Part shown: piece by piece, positions 1 to 10,032 of the stretch | Position numbering within the stretch: position 1 is the first letter of the stretch | How the letters are laid out: every line of letters begins with the position of its first letter | Source of the DNA: Ricordea florida | Lineage: Eukaryota > Cnidaria > Anthozoa > Corallimorpharia > Ricordeidae | Direction: 5' to 3' | Length of the DNA: 64,000 nucleotides | Assembly: GCA_949710005.1 (NCBI GenBank) | Contig: OX453284.1 | Span: forward strand, 5,445,235 to 5,509,234 | Translations under genes and position numbers: made by a program | The notes under the pieces: generated by a model | What the model was told of the DNA's origin: nothing | Database searches by the model: none | The model's input: the letters and a program-made list of their open reading frames with translations, nothing else

Positions 1-52
1 GGTCCAGGCTTTCCTTGTCATGACCTCAGTCTTGGTTAATAAGTAGTATATG
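1..52. repeat. End of a TTATTAACC palindromic foldback element (cut by window edge)
   Basis: The first ~50 bases closely match the right end of the foldback at 10616-10729 (shared run ATGACCTCA, then TTAATAAGTAGTA-like sequence). Read on the minus strand it starts TTATTAACC like its relatives at 16559, 27469 and (with G for A) 19554 and 54867. Only the right half is inside the window. Confidence 0.55.
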
Positions 53-103
53 TTAATTGAATACCCATCCTATTACCTAATAATTCTCTTTGTTATACTG
101 CAG

Positions 104-3100
104 GTAGAGTCAGTAATACTAGTGATAGTGGAGCTGTGCCACAGCCCCTTTCAGAAGTAAGTACAAAATTACCTAATAGTTACCTGTAAGTGACAACATT
201 CTGTGGATGAGTAGCAACAAGAACAAGAACGGCTATTTGCTACCTCATTGTTGACAAACAAAACAAATTCATCAAATTTGTTTGCGCTGCTTTTGCACAA
301 TATTCTGTATAAATCATTTTACGGAAATCGAATAGGGAGGAAAAGTGACAGTTCCAAAGCAGTACCACATTAGAAAATTGCTCTTTCTTTCTTTCATATA
401 GGCCAGTCTGAGCTATTATGAACAGATTACAAAGGCTGTTATGGGGAATGAGGAACAGTGTCGCAAAGTGAGTAACACAAAAACCTTAAGGTTAAAATGT
501 TTTTCAAACCTCTGATTTAATAGTAACAGTGTGAAATGTGTATTATGGTCCTGCATTTCAGGTCGCACTAAGTGATCTTAAGACAAATCCAAAGATATCA
601 ACCCTGTTGGCATATTTTGTGAACTTCATCGCTTCAGGTGTAAGTAAAAGAAATATGTTGTGGTGCGCATTTCAAATTTGATTGTTTTATGATTATTATA
701 ATTGTTATTACTATGATTATGATTGTTTATTATTATTATTTAAAATTATCATTATTGCTTTGTTGGCTTTGCAACATCTGTGTGTTTATGTTACTTACCT
801 GTAGTAGTAGTTTTGTTGGTAAAATATAATATTGTTTATTTTTTATATTAGGTAAAGTTGTATAGCCACGACTTGGCCCAGCTTAGCAAACTCTTGAGCA
901 TGGTTCAATCCCTGATTGACAATCACTCTCTCTTTCTGGAGCCTTATGTGAGTAAGGATGAAACTAACAGCCTGTATGTAATGGAAAAGATTATTATTCA
1001 TAGTGGTAACTTCAATGATAATATAAATTAGTTCTATGGTCTCATGATGGAGTCACTTGGGTGGCGATCCTGACGTTTTGACTGCTTACTGCTAGTTTTC
1101 TTCAGGCGATGGGGTCAACTGTTCCCGGTGCAGCATTATATATCACATTGGTCTGCTGTGATTGGTTCATGTACATTGAGAGGTTAATACTTGAGAGCTA
1201 CTATAGACTATTGAAACTTAGGACATACATAGTTTTAAGCTCCATTTTTCTGACTTACACATTGCAACAAATTTGAATTTACACATACCAATATTTTTGT
1301 GAAATATTCATGATGGAAAACACTGCTTTGAAGGAGCTTTGTCATAAATTTGCTTTTTAATTTAGATTATTGAGAAACCAGATCAAATTGATTAAAAGCA
1401 AAAAATATATTGCTCAATGAATTTTCCCTTGAGTGTCATTGATCATGCTCCTTTATTCATAAAGTTCAGTTTTGAAACAGCACTGACCAATCTACGTCAG
1501 AAACCCTTTTGATTTTTCATTCCAAAATAACATGATGACAACCCACATATTTGTAATGTTTAGTTAACTTTTTTTTTTCAGGTAATCCAGCTTGTAACAT
1601 CAGTCATGTATTGTCTCCTTGAATCACTGGCGGCTTCACTAAACCCAGCCAATGACCACTGGAGACTTAGAGATGAAGCAGCATATATACTTGCTCATAC
1701 CAGCAGGTACAGTGAGGATGCTTTGCAGAACTACCTACATTTCAATGATCAAACTCAACCAACTTCTGGGTTCAAACCAATTTCAGTGCTAGTGGTCTCT
1801 ACAACAGTATTGAAAACTTATGCTGGATTCACAACAACTAAACTTGTTTAGTTAAACTAGGTTTTGAAATTTCACAACAGCCTCCCAAGTGATTAAACTG
1901 AGAAGTTACTTACGTCACTACAACATTACACTACTGACAACACAAAAACTTACAGTACTTACTGTTTACTTACACAAAACCTACATACAGCTAAAATCCT
2001 TTACTTACAATACGGATTACTTACTCTGCGGTTCTTGTTTGAACATTTTAACAGAAAATGCAGCAATCCTGTGAACTACTTGAGGCAGCAGCTTCTAATG
2101 ACACTGCAAGAGGTGCTGCTAGACGACGGGCGGCCATACTGTTCTCATTATGGAGCAATAGTTGGTCTCACTGAGCTGGGAACAGAGGTATCCTCCCTTA
2201 TAAGAAAAAAAAAACATTGAGAAATTCTACATGGATATACCCCTGTCAATGCCTATTTATTTGTATAGAATATTACTGGTAACCTCTATATGCATACTAG
2301 AGGATTTGTCCCTTGCAGTATAAATGCAAATTTGGAAAGTGCAATTTGTATAGGTAATCACATGATTTCAAGTGCAATTTGGGATAAATCAGCACGAGTA
2401 AATTTTTCAAAGGCTAACCAAATTGCACGAGCCTGTAGGGCGAGTGCAATTTGTAGTCTTTGAAAAATTTACGAGTGCTGATTTATCCCAAATTGCACGA
2501 GACAAATCATGTGATTACTTGTTAATAATATACATGCAAAAATTTAATTTCAACTTTCTGCACTCAATTTCAATTTTCTGCACTGTTTGGGATTAATTGA
2601 CGTGCTCTCAGCCAATGAGCATGCTGAAATGTTTGCATGTATATTATTAAGCCTGAAAAAGAACAGCAGGGTTCTCCAGAAGCTCCCTCACGAACAACTA
2701 GTTTAAGAAATGAGTTCCTAAGAGGGATATCAAATATAAATCCACGCTAGTTTATTCAATAAAAGCAACTCCTTGACAGTGGCAAGATAAAAAATCAAAT
2801 AAAACAAAAACATACTGATATCTTTGGGACAGGAGATTCATTTCAATAATTTCTTAGTGGTATGCTTATTTAGCACCCTCCAAATTAATATTTTCTCAAT
2901 GTAGCCCCCCCCCCCCCTCCATCAGAGGGGTTTGCCCCCTCCCATATCTGCACCAAGTGAAAGGCACTCAATGCCTCTTAAATAAACCCAATGCTATCTA
3001 CATGTACTTTCATTCCTTCTCTGTCTACTAGAAATTTTCAGAAGAACCCTGAGAATAGGCTGGAGGAGGATTGAAATCTGCAGCCTTGCAAATACTGGTG

Positions 3101-4579
3101 TGCGCTCTACCAGCTGAGCTAAATCAGCCATCTACACTGGGAGCAGGTCAATAAAGGGTTCATATACCGGTGTGCCTCTGTAAAGATTCAAGTATGTATG
3201 AAATAAATCAGTAAGAAATTGTCTTTCATATTGTTTTTTCAGGCTCTGGAACAGTACATCATGCCACATCTGAGGTCATACTGGACCCAGTTGCAGCAGA
3301 TTCTGGAGGACAACAGCCATTCAAACGCTCTTCTTCAAGAGGAGGCATACCAAGTTTATGGAGCTCTTCTGGTATAGATAACTCTCCTGCATTTCTTATT
3401 GATAATATATTCTTATTACCAATGGAATAGGGATATTTCTATTTCTGAAAATTAACCTTGTGATCACACTCACATGTGCATGCATGTAGAACAATGTGCA
3501 TAGGTCTCAGCACTCCACAGAGATTCACTTTTCAATCAACTCTATTTTTTAATTCTGAGTTCAAAACCTGAAAAAATGTAAACATTATCTCAACCTCATG
3601 TCAAAATCGAGAGGAACCAAATTCTGTCAACCCCCCACCTCTCTCTTGACTGCATTTTTAAATAGCCAACTGGTTTGGCTCCAGGAAACTGGCATTCTTA
3701 ACCTTGTTCTGTTTCATTTCACTTATTTGTTTATTTGTGCACTAGTCACTGATAAGGGTAAATAAAAGGCTAATTCCAATTTCATATTTTCAGCAAGCTG
3801 CAGGGTCTCTTTTGAAGTCCAAACAACATGGTCTCCCCATACCCTCCATCGGTTTCCAGGTGAACAATTCTCACCCAGTCCTTCGCAGCAACTTGTCACC
3901 ATGGGCTGGGCCCAGCATGATGCAACATCAGGCTCCTGTGGCATCATCTCGATCCCGTTCCAGTTCTACCAATCATTCGTCCAATCCCCTTCAGATGTAC
4001 CAACAACTCTACGAAGTCTTTGGCGATGGCCTCGGACCCAGGATTGCACATAACAACTGGCAAGATGCAGCTGTCACAAAAAGCAATATGCTGAGAATAC
4101 AACCATTTGCGCATGCGTATTTCCCACTGCGCCCACTGCAACGAGATGCTAATACTCTGAGGGAACTTATTTGTAAAGCTAAGGAAAAGTTACCACCCCC
4201 AACTACTCAAATAGGGTTCACGAGCACGAAGAAGCGTAGAACTGAACTGTCAACTTATTGTAAAGAGATTGATAGCCAGAGAGATCAGTGTGAACCAAAA
4301 AGGTTTCGTTTGACATTTCAGCCTGTGGTGGAGTCTCTGACAGAGCCTATGCAATTGGATGTCTTTATTAGGAAGCAGCAGTCTTTCACTCGTAGTCCCC
4401 CGCAACGAGGAATCAGTCAAACTGCTAAGACAAACGTTGACCAGGAAGCCAGACAGTGGAAATCAAAGGCAGCTAATACTCCTGTTGCTACTGGGAGTAT
4501 CCGCAGAAGGTTTAGGAAAACAAACACTCCATTTAATAACAGAACAAAATACGATTTTCATTTGGGTGTTTTTCTATAA
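104..4579 (+). CDS. TAF6L: TAF6-like protein (TAF6L), 5'-partial, 8 exons in window
   Basis: TAF6L is the TAF6 paralogue that scaffolds the TFIID-like module of the SAGA (PCAF/GCN5) histone acetyltransferase coactivator in the nucleus. Exons: 104-156, 402-467, 562-639, 852-947, 1582-1706, 2055-2187, 3243-3371, 3794-4579; all introns are GT-AG and phases agree. About 488 codons are visible. Exons 2-7 encode the C-terminal HEAT-repeat domain of TAF6 proteins, with hallmarks such as YYEQITKAVMG, NDHWRLRDEAA and HYGAIVGLTELG. LLESLAASLNPANDHW and VALSDLKTNPKI favour TAF6L over canonical TAF6. The last exon encodes a ~250-residue low-complexity, Ser/Gln/Arg-rich tail, as in the family. The N-terminal histone-fold is upstream of the window. 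The stop codon lies right beside degenerate satellite copies, so the 3' UTR is probably satellite-derived. TAF6 itself is the main alternative. Confidence 0.9.
1040..1150 (-). repeat. Short retroelement 3'-end copy (same family as 53040-53430)
   Basis: This stretch of TAF6L intron 5 (from AGTCACTTGGGTGGCGATC to a CTTCAGGCGATGGGGTC block and GGTGCAGCATTATA) resembles segments at 10140-10290, 53040-53160 and 63602-63660. In the best copy (53 kb), the minus strand of this block is the tail of a retroelement reading frame, so these are likely 5'-truncated insertions. Confidence 0.45.
2348..2655. repeat. Compound foldback MITE (TAGGTAATCACATGATTT family) in TAF6L intron
   Basis: The left part (2348-2522) is an imperfect palindrome: GTAATCACATGATTT at the start pairs with AAATCATGTGATTAC at the end, with arms continuing through TTTGGGATAAATCAGCACGA. 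It is followed by a second block from TTAATAATATACATGCAAA to TGCATGTATATTATTAA. The same two blocks occur together at 47065-47340 and, inverted, at 54390-54720, so they move as one unit. Confidence 0.7.
3058..3132 (-). repeat. tRNA-like SINE head
   Basis: On the minus strand the sequence begins GGCTGATTTAGCTCAGCTGG and contains a box-A-like TAGCTCAGCTGG, a pairing D-arm (GCTC/GAGC) and a degenerate box-B-like GATTTCAATCC. The anticodon stem does not pair convincingly and the acceptor stem is incomplete, so this is a tRNA-derived SINE or tRNA relic rather than a working tRNA gene. Confidence 0.5.
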
Positions 4580-4870
4580 TGGACAAAGTACCATTTGCTT
4601 TAGTATACAGAGTGGTTTTCGTTTGTTCATGTTTGGATCATACCATGCAGTGTGAACATTCTTTAGGTACTACTGAACAGTACTAGTGTACTGTGGTACT
4701 GTTTGTTTTTCTATGCAGTGTGGTTCTAACTTCTTCATCTGTGGACCAAACCATGCAGTGTAACCATTCTTTGGAAAGCTACTGAACAGTACTGTACTGT
4801 GGTACTGTTTGTTTTACTATACAGGGTGACTAATTTTTTCATCTGTAGACTAGCCAGTCAATCCTGACCA
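4580..4870 (+). repeat. ~106-bp satellite, about 2.5 diverged copies
   Basis: Copies of the unit containing GAACAGTACTGTACTGTGG, TTTGTTTTACTATACAG, TTCATCTGTGGA and CAGTGTGACCATTCTTTGG lie immediately after the TAF6L stop codon. The first copy is the most degraded. The same satellite forms the large array at 42645-46083. Confidence 0.85.
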
Positions 4871-5460
4871 TTCACAATACGTATTTACATATGTAGATAT
4901 AAAATATAAACAGCCAGCAATGCAAACCATAAATAACATTACAAGTAAAGCTAATAATACCTGAAACGAGAATGTTCAAAAGAAATCTAAACCATGTACA
5001 AAATAGTAGCTCGGTCAAGAAAAATATTTTCAATGTAGAGTTAAACAAAGCGATAGAAAGATTAGCGTTTTTGATGTCAATATCACTGCAAGTGTTGAAA
5101 AATCAGTTCATTCCATCGCCATATACTTTTTTAAAACTTGATCGCCCGTTAAATTTCGCGTTTGGGAAAATACCCATCATCGGAGAAAACAATTGATAAA
5201 TGTAAACCGCCAGTTATGGGGAATACCCTTCTTCTAAGAAAATAACCTAAAAACGTGCACAGTGTGTCCCCCACCCAAAAGGGAAACTCCCACAGAATAT
5301 TATAGCTAATATTCAATGTGTTGGCTAACACGTTTTAAGTGATTTTGGTCTCGTGCATTTCATAAGGACCCGAAATAAACAAAAATGAAGTCTGAGCTCA
5401 CTTTCTTCATGATTTTTTGAGAGCTGTTCAAGGATAGCGTGACCTTGGAAACGTTCACTC
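4871..5460. other. Gene-free stretch, nothing recognised
   Basis: AT-rich sequence between the satellite copies and the Harbinger-type MITE. I see no exon with convincing splice sites, no long open frame with recognisable protein similarity and no clear repeat structure. Confidence 0.5.
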
Positions 5461-5463
5461 TTA

Positions 5464-5943
5464 GGTTGCGTTCGATTGACCCTATTCCGGAATAAGAATT
5501 CATTCCGGATTATTCCAGAATAGCCATTTTGTCCGCACGTCAATGAAACGATTATTCCGTTTCTGGAATGATGGCCCGCGATATAACGATGAGACAGCGG
5601 CTATCCGTAGGAAAATACAAATTGTTGCAGAATTTGCAACAAACATGGCCGAAACATTAGATGTTGTTGTTTTCTGTATTTTGGCAGCTGTGGTAGAATT
5701 TTTTGTTGACTAGCTTCTGTACCGCTTGCAGCCGCCATTTTTGTTCAGTTGCTGTGCAGATGTTGCGAAGTGAAGAGGATGTGACGTCATTATTCCGGAT
5801 TATTCCAAACATTCTGCTACCTGAAGCAGAATGCTTGGAATACATTCTGCGTATTCCGGAATCGGAATAGTGACTCAATCGAACGGACATTCTATTTTAT
5901 TCTGTTTATTCCCATTCCGGAATAGGGTCAATCGAACGCAACC
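5464..5943. mobile_element. PIF/Harbinger-type MITE, TSD TTA
   Basis: The ends are near-perfect inverted repeats of about 30 bp, beginning GGTTGCGTTCGATTGACCC and ending with the complement, followed inward by CTATTCCGGAAT. The flanks are TTA on both sides (5461-5463 and 5944-5946), a TWA duplication typical of PIF/Harbinger. The interior has many GGAATAATCC-like motifs. A short frame starting MAETLDVVVF (from 5645) could be a transposase remnant, but it stops after about 20 codons. Non-autonomous. Confidence 0.75.
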
Positions 5944-5946
5944 TTA

Positions 5947-6300
5947 GCTATGTGCAAGATCGGCAGATAGCGTGACTGTGACGATTTTTAACCATGACGG
6001 AATTGATATCAATTTCATCTACTTCCGGTCTCGCATTCTGGGAAATTCCCGTAGTCTTAAAAAATGTTTGTAGTTCATTTCTGCTACTATTCTTATTGAG
6101 TGGTGCGTCAGTGAAAACGATTGAAAGAAATCTGAAATGTCGGGCGATACATCTTCACGTACAGGTACGTATTCTTTTCGATTTTTTCACTGCAATGTCG
6201 GAAAAGGCAAAGCAAGTTTTTACGTCTCATTGGATTCGGCGCTGTGACCAAAACAAACTCGAGCTTCGCACATCGTGAAATCTCGCGCTTCGACTGACGC
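5947..6300. repeat. Dispersed repeat also found in the discoidin-ZP intron
   Basis: The block around 6020-6140 (GGTCTCGCATTCTGGGAAAT, then TGTAGTTCATTTCTGCTAC and GTGCGTCAGTGAAAACGA) resembles 41295-41415 in intron 1 of the discoidin-ZP gene. The family is not recognised. No gene is seen in the rest of the interval. Confidence 0.5.
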
Positions 6301-6626
6301 GAGGCAAGCGTACAGTACTATGCTTAACCTACAAGCAACACCTCGAGTTCGCACGTTCTGTGAAATGCTCGGTAAGGTCTTGCACATTTACAAGGAAGAC
6401 AGCAATAGCCGAGGGGTCTAAACATATTTACAGTTCTAAGTGAAGGGGTGGCGAATGGTAAATGCGAGACGGCGAGACTAGCGTTATTCACTGCGATCCC
6501 GAGACATTTTGACTTTTTAGGTTGCGAGACCAAGACTTCAAAGTGTTTTGAGTGCGAGAAACTCTTTCTTAGAAAAATTGAGAGATTTCCGCACAGGTCC
6601 CTACTTCATTCCAAATCGAGGCCGAG

Positions 6627-6980
6627 GTTGTTTACCATTTACCACAAATTCCCGGAAATTTCGGTTCAGAATTTTCGTTCGGAAAGAACGGTACGTGTCG
6701 TTTATCATTTGCCCCCAAATTTCCGGATTGTCGCGACGCGCTGGACTGGATTCATATTTCTTGTTGTTGTTGAAGCGATTGCGCTGGGAGAGGCCTGAAA
6801 CTAGTACGAAACTCGAGGAACTTGTAAATGGTAAACGAATTTCCATTCGGAACTCCTCTGGCGTTCCAACCGGGGAAACGGGACTACCTTTTCAGAATTT
6901 CCGTTTGTCCCGGGAATTTTCCAGTGGGACGAACCGAAAAAACGTTTACCATTTACATCCCAACCGGAATGGTAAACAAC
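6627..6980. mobile_element. Small TIR element (GTTGTTTACCATT ends)
   Basis: Left end GTTGTTTACCATTTACC and right end AATGGTAAACAAC are inverted, and both flanks read CCGAG (6622-6626, 6981-6985), a possible 5-bp duplication. Inside, GTAAATGGTAAACG and GTTTACCATTTAC repeat the terminal motif in both orientations. The overlapping open frames carry no recognisable protein. Superfamily not assigned. Confidence 0.5.
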
Positions 6981-7777
6981 CCGAGAGACCCGTGAAATTC
7001 GACTAAAATTTTGTGAGTTTTTGCAGGACCATTCGCGGTTGCCAGTCGTTTCGTATCCATGGATCTCTCGTACCCAGGTTCAGACGTTTCGTACCCAACA
7101 CTAGGGACTCCTCCGGGAAAACCCAAATCTCATAATGCGCATGTCTGCCGGAAAATATCTTGCCGTTGCCGTCACGTCGGAACGTGAATAAAGGCAATCT
7201 CCGGTTGTGTGAAAACGTGAGTACTAAAATCCTATTTTCTTTGCTATTTTGTCGTACGTAATGACATTTAAGCAATGAGTGACTACTAAAAAGTCTAAAT
7301 ATACTTTATAATCATTTTTTATCAGAAAAGTTTGTCCCCTTGGTAAAGGGGAAAGCGCAACTGAAGACCAAAGCAAAGCAAATTAAGCTCTTTGTTTGAA
7401 AATGAAATTACCCGTAGAGAATTTTTCTCGTTTGTTTGGCCTAGCTACATAACTGAAGTTATATGAAGTAAGCAGTCATTAATTGATTAAAATGATTTTA
7501 CATAAAAGCCAGAACCTTTCTGTAGTCTTTTCTGTCGCTGTCTAGACCAAGTTCCAAGGTGATAACAGCGTCGCTTGGCCCATTTTATTTTCAGTTAATG
7601 TGCAATCGTAGGAATTCAATACACTGAAGCGTCTTTGAAAAATTTCTGATCTAACTTTATAATATGTGCTACGAATACATGTTACATTTGACAACGGACC
7701 TGATCTAAAAATATAACTTCGATAATTCTCACGTGAGAACTCGTGTTGTTGTTGTTTGTAAACTTTATATTTCGCTG

Positions 7778-7990
7778 TTATTTATTTCGTGTATGTGTAG
7801 ATGTGATTGAAATAAGGACCGAAAGAATTCTCTGTTCTCTAAAATGGAATTCGGAAACACATTCATCATCCTCAAGAACATCGAAATCAAAATACTTGAA
7901 TGAATTGTATGGTAAATCCAAATTTTCCGAACTGTTTGGGTCGTACAGCAAGAGAATATCGTCATCGCTAATCAAAAGCTGGTTTCTTGC
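7778..7990 (-). pseudogene. Possible DDE (Harbinger-type) transposase N-terminal remnant
   Basis: The minus-strand frame reads ISDDDILLLYDPNSSENLDL and continues to SEFHFREQRILSVL before a stop. An acidic N-terminus followed by a FxF+xxDI/L-type segment resembles the start of HARBI1-like transposases in cnidarian repeats. This is from memory of family style, not an alignment. The piece is short and lacks any catalytic region. Confidence 0.25.
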
Positions 7991-8399
7991 CGATTTAAGC
8001 GAAAAACAAGACAGACAAACTTAACTGGTTAACTGGCGTGCCATGACTGCCGTCCCAGTTTCGCGGTAGCGTGCTTAACTGCTTTAAAGCTCGCCCCACG
8101 ACCGCGTTCTCTCCCCAGTCTTTTCGCTGTTCCGACGTCGCCGTTCCCGTTCCGGTTCTCGTTGCTTAAAGTCCCTACTCTTTCGATTCGTACCCGCGAA
8201 AAATTGACAAAATGTTTAAAACAAACATTCATATCATTTATCCTAGTAATCGCAAAAAAGCTAATTTTTAATCACAGATACATTGAAAAGTTATCTTTTA
8301 GTTAATACTCTTGAGAACTCGTGACCAAGTTGACCTATCCTAACATATTTTACCAGGTGATGGGCTCCTGATTTTACCTACTGCCACGCAACGCCTACG

Positions 8400-8790
8400 A
8401 CCCGGGGGGTACTCCCTTATATGGGCTATATGGGTATGTGCGGCCTCAAAGGGTATGGTTTATCAGCCGTTTTGGTCATAAATAGGGTATCGATTTTAGC
8501 CATTTTGCCGCCATTTTAGTAATAAATGGGTGTCGATTTTTGCACTCGCGTTATAGTGTGGAATTCTGAGCTCGAAATTTTGCACATGCAGTCTTGTAAC
8601 CTATGAAGCAGATAAACACTGACTTTAACATTGTAAATAATTATGAAACAGGTTATTTATTTAAGGTTCAGGTCATAAATAGGGTAGGGAAATCGCAGAT
8701 TTTGGTCATAAATAGGGTAAGGGTTTTAAGAAGCGGGCCGCACACCCCCACCCAATTTTTATGGTAGTACCCCCCCTCCCCCCAGGGGGG
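8400..8790. mobile_element. MITE with CCCGGGGGGTACTCCC end, 7-bp flanking repeat
   Basis: Starts ACCCGGGGGGTACTCCC and ends GTAGTACCCCCCCTCCCCCC, followed by AGGGGG. Flanks share GCCTACG (8393-8399 and 8791-8797), a probable target-site duplication. Inside, GGTCATAAATAGGGTA occurs several times. The G-run ends make exact termini uncertain. Confidence 0.6.
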
Positions 8791-9366
8791 GCCTACGCCT
8801 AAACATACGTATTCTACTTAGTAAAAAAGCTTATTTCTAAATCATAGTAACGTTAAAAAGTTATCTTACTCTTGAACAATCATAACCTAGTTGCCCTAGC
8901 TGACCTTAATGTTTATGTTTGTTTTAAACATTTTGTGTCATAATTTGTTGGGTGAGAGTAGACCAGAGGGTTGGGTACGAACCTGATCGAAAGTGGGTAC
9001 GAAACGTTTGAGCCTGGGTACGAAAGATCCATGGAGACGAAACGACTGGATACCCCATTCGCCACCTAAGTGAGGAACACAAAGCACGTTGTCAAGGGTT
9101 TGCCAAAAATAAAAACACTTGTCTACGGACCTATGGAATGGAACGCCAGAATACTCTTTCCTTTGAATTTCAAATCGGATAATACAAGATGCTTCCTTGA
9201 TTAAAAGAGTTTGCACCTGATACCACTTACAAAATATACATTCATATATCAGTAAAAAATATTCAGATGTTTTAATACTTTGCTCAAGACCGGCATCTAC
9301 TAACTATGCCTGCATGTGAACCGCACTTAATTATGGTACTTATGTCAGATTTTGCATGACCTTCAG

Positions 9367-9983
9367 GAAATCGAGCGAGCCAAGATGAAACTGATGCAAT
9401 AATAAGGTGAGCAATTAAAGTAACTAAGATGTCATCTCAAGTTAATAGTGAAAGGGCCCAGCTTAAGGACCCTTCAATAGGACAGTGAGTGAGTACGTAC
9501 ATGAGTGGTGACAGTGAATCAAGAAAATTTCTTTGTCCAATTTAGTTGTCGCTGTGGTCTACATGTCCTATTAAATGTGGAATGTACATTCCATTTTATT
9601 CAGTTTCCTTTATTACAAGTAGAAAGAGAGAACATTGTAGGGGATGTAGTTCCTGATGTCATGGTCTGGCCTTTGGGTTGGTGCTTCACATTGGGATAAC
9701 CTATTATTATTATTGTCTCTATTATCACAGTCTTTGCTGGAGTTCTTTTTGTGCATCAGCCAGGCGCAAGCCAAGCACCTAGAGCGTCAGTCACTCAAGT
9801 CAATCATTCTGTTCATACACTGACCACCTTTCTAAGGATTCGTGCAGATCCCAGCATGCAGATCTTTTGAATCTCTGTCATAGTAGCTCTCTCTGATACT
9901 TTCTTGATGTTTTCTACCATACCCTTCTTCACTGTACCAAGCGCACCAACAACCATTACTATTATTATTATTATTATTATTAC

Positions 9984-10032
<49 letters not shown>

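Larger units (their letters stand above)
7035..9058. repeat. ~2-kb composite flanked by inverted GTACCCA-rich repeats
   Basis: About 70 bp at 7035-7105 (CCAGTCGTTTCGTATCCATG, GATCTCTCGTACCCAGGTTC) recurs inverted at 8960-9055. Within it, 8211-8234 and 8912-8936 form a second inverted pair (AAAATGTTTAAAACAAACAT). A ~110-bp segment at 8240-8360 is repeated directly at 8810-8925, flanking the MITE at 8400-8790. It reads as a nested transposon composite. A minus-strand frame at 7778-7990 may be a transposase remnant (listed separately). Confidence 0.5.

Noticed and set aside
3058..3132. Functional tRNA gene on the minus strand
   Set aside because: D-arm and box A look good, but the anticodon stem does not pair and the acceptor stem is incomplete; more likely a SINE head.
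6448..7006. Overlapping 116- and 152-aa frames
   Set aside because: They run across the GTTGTTTACCATT TIR element; motifs in them are repeat-derived.
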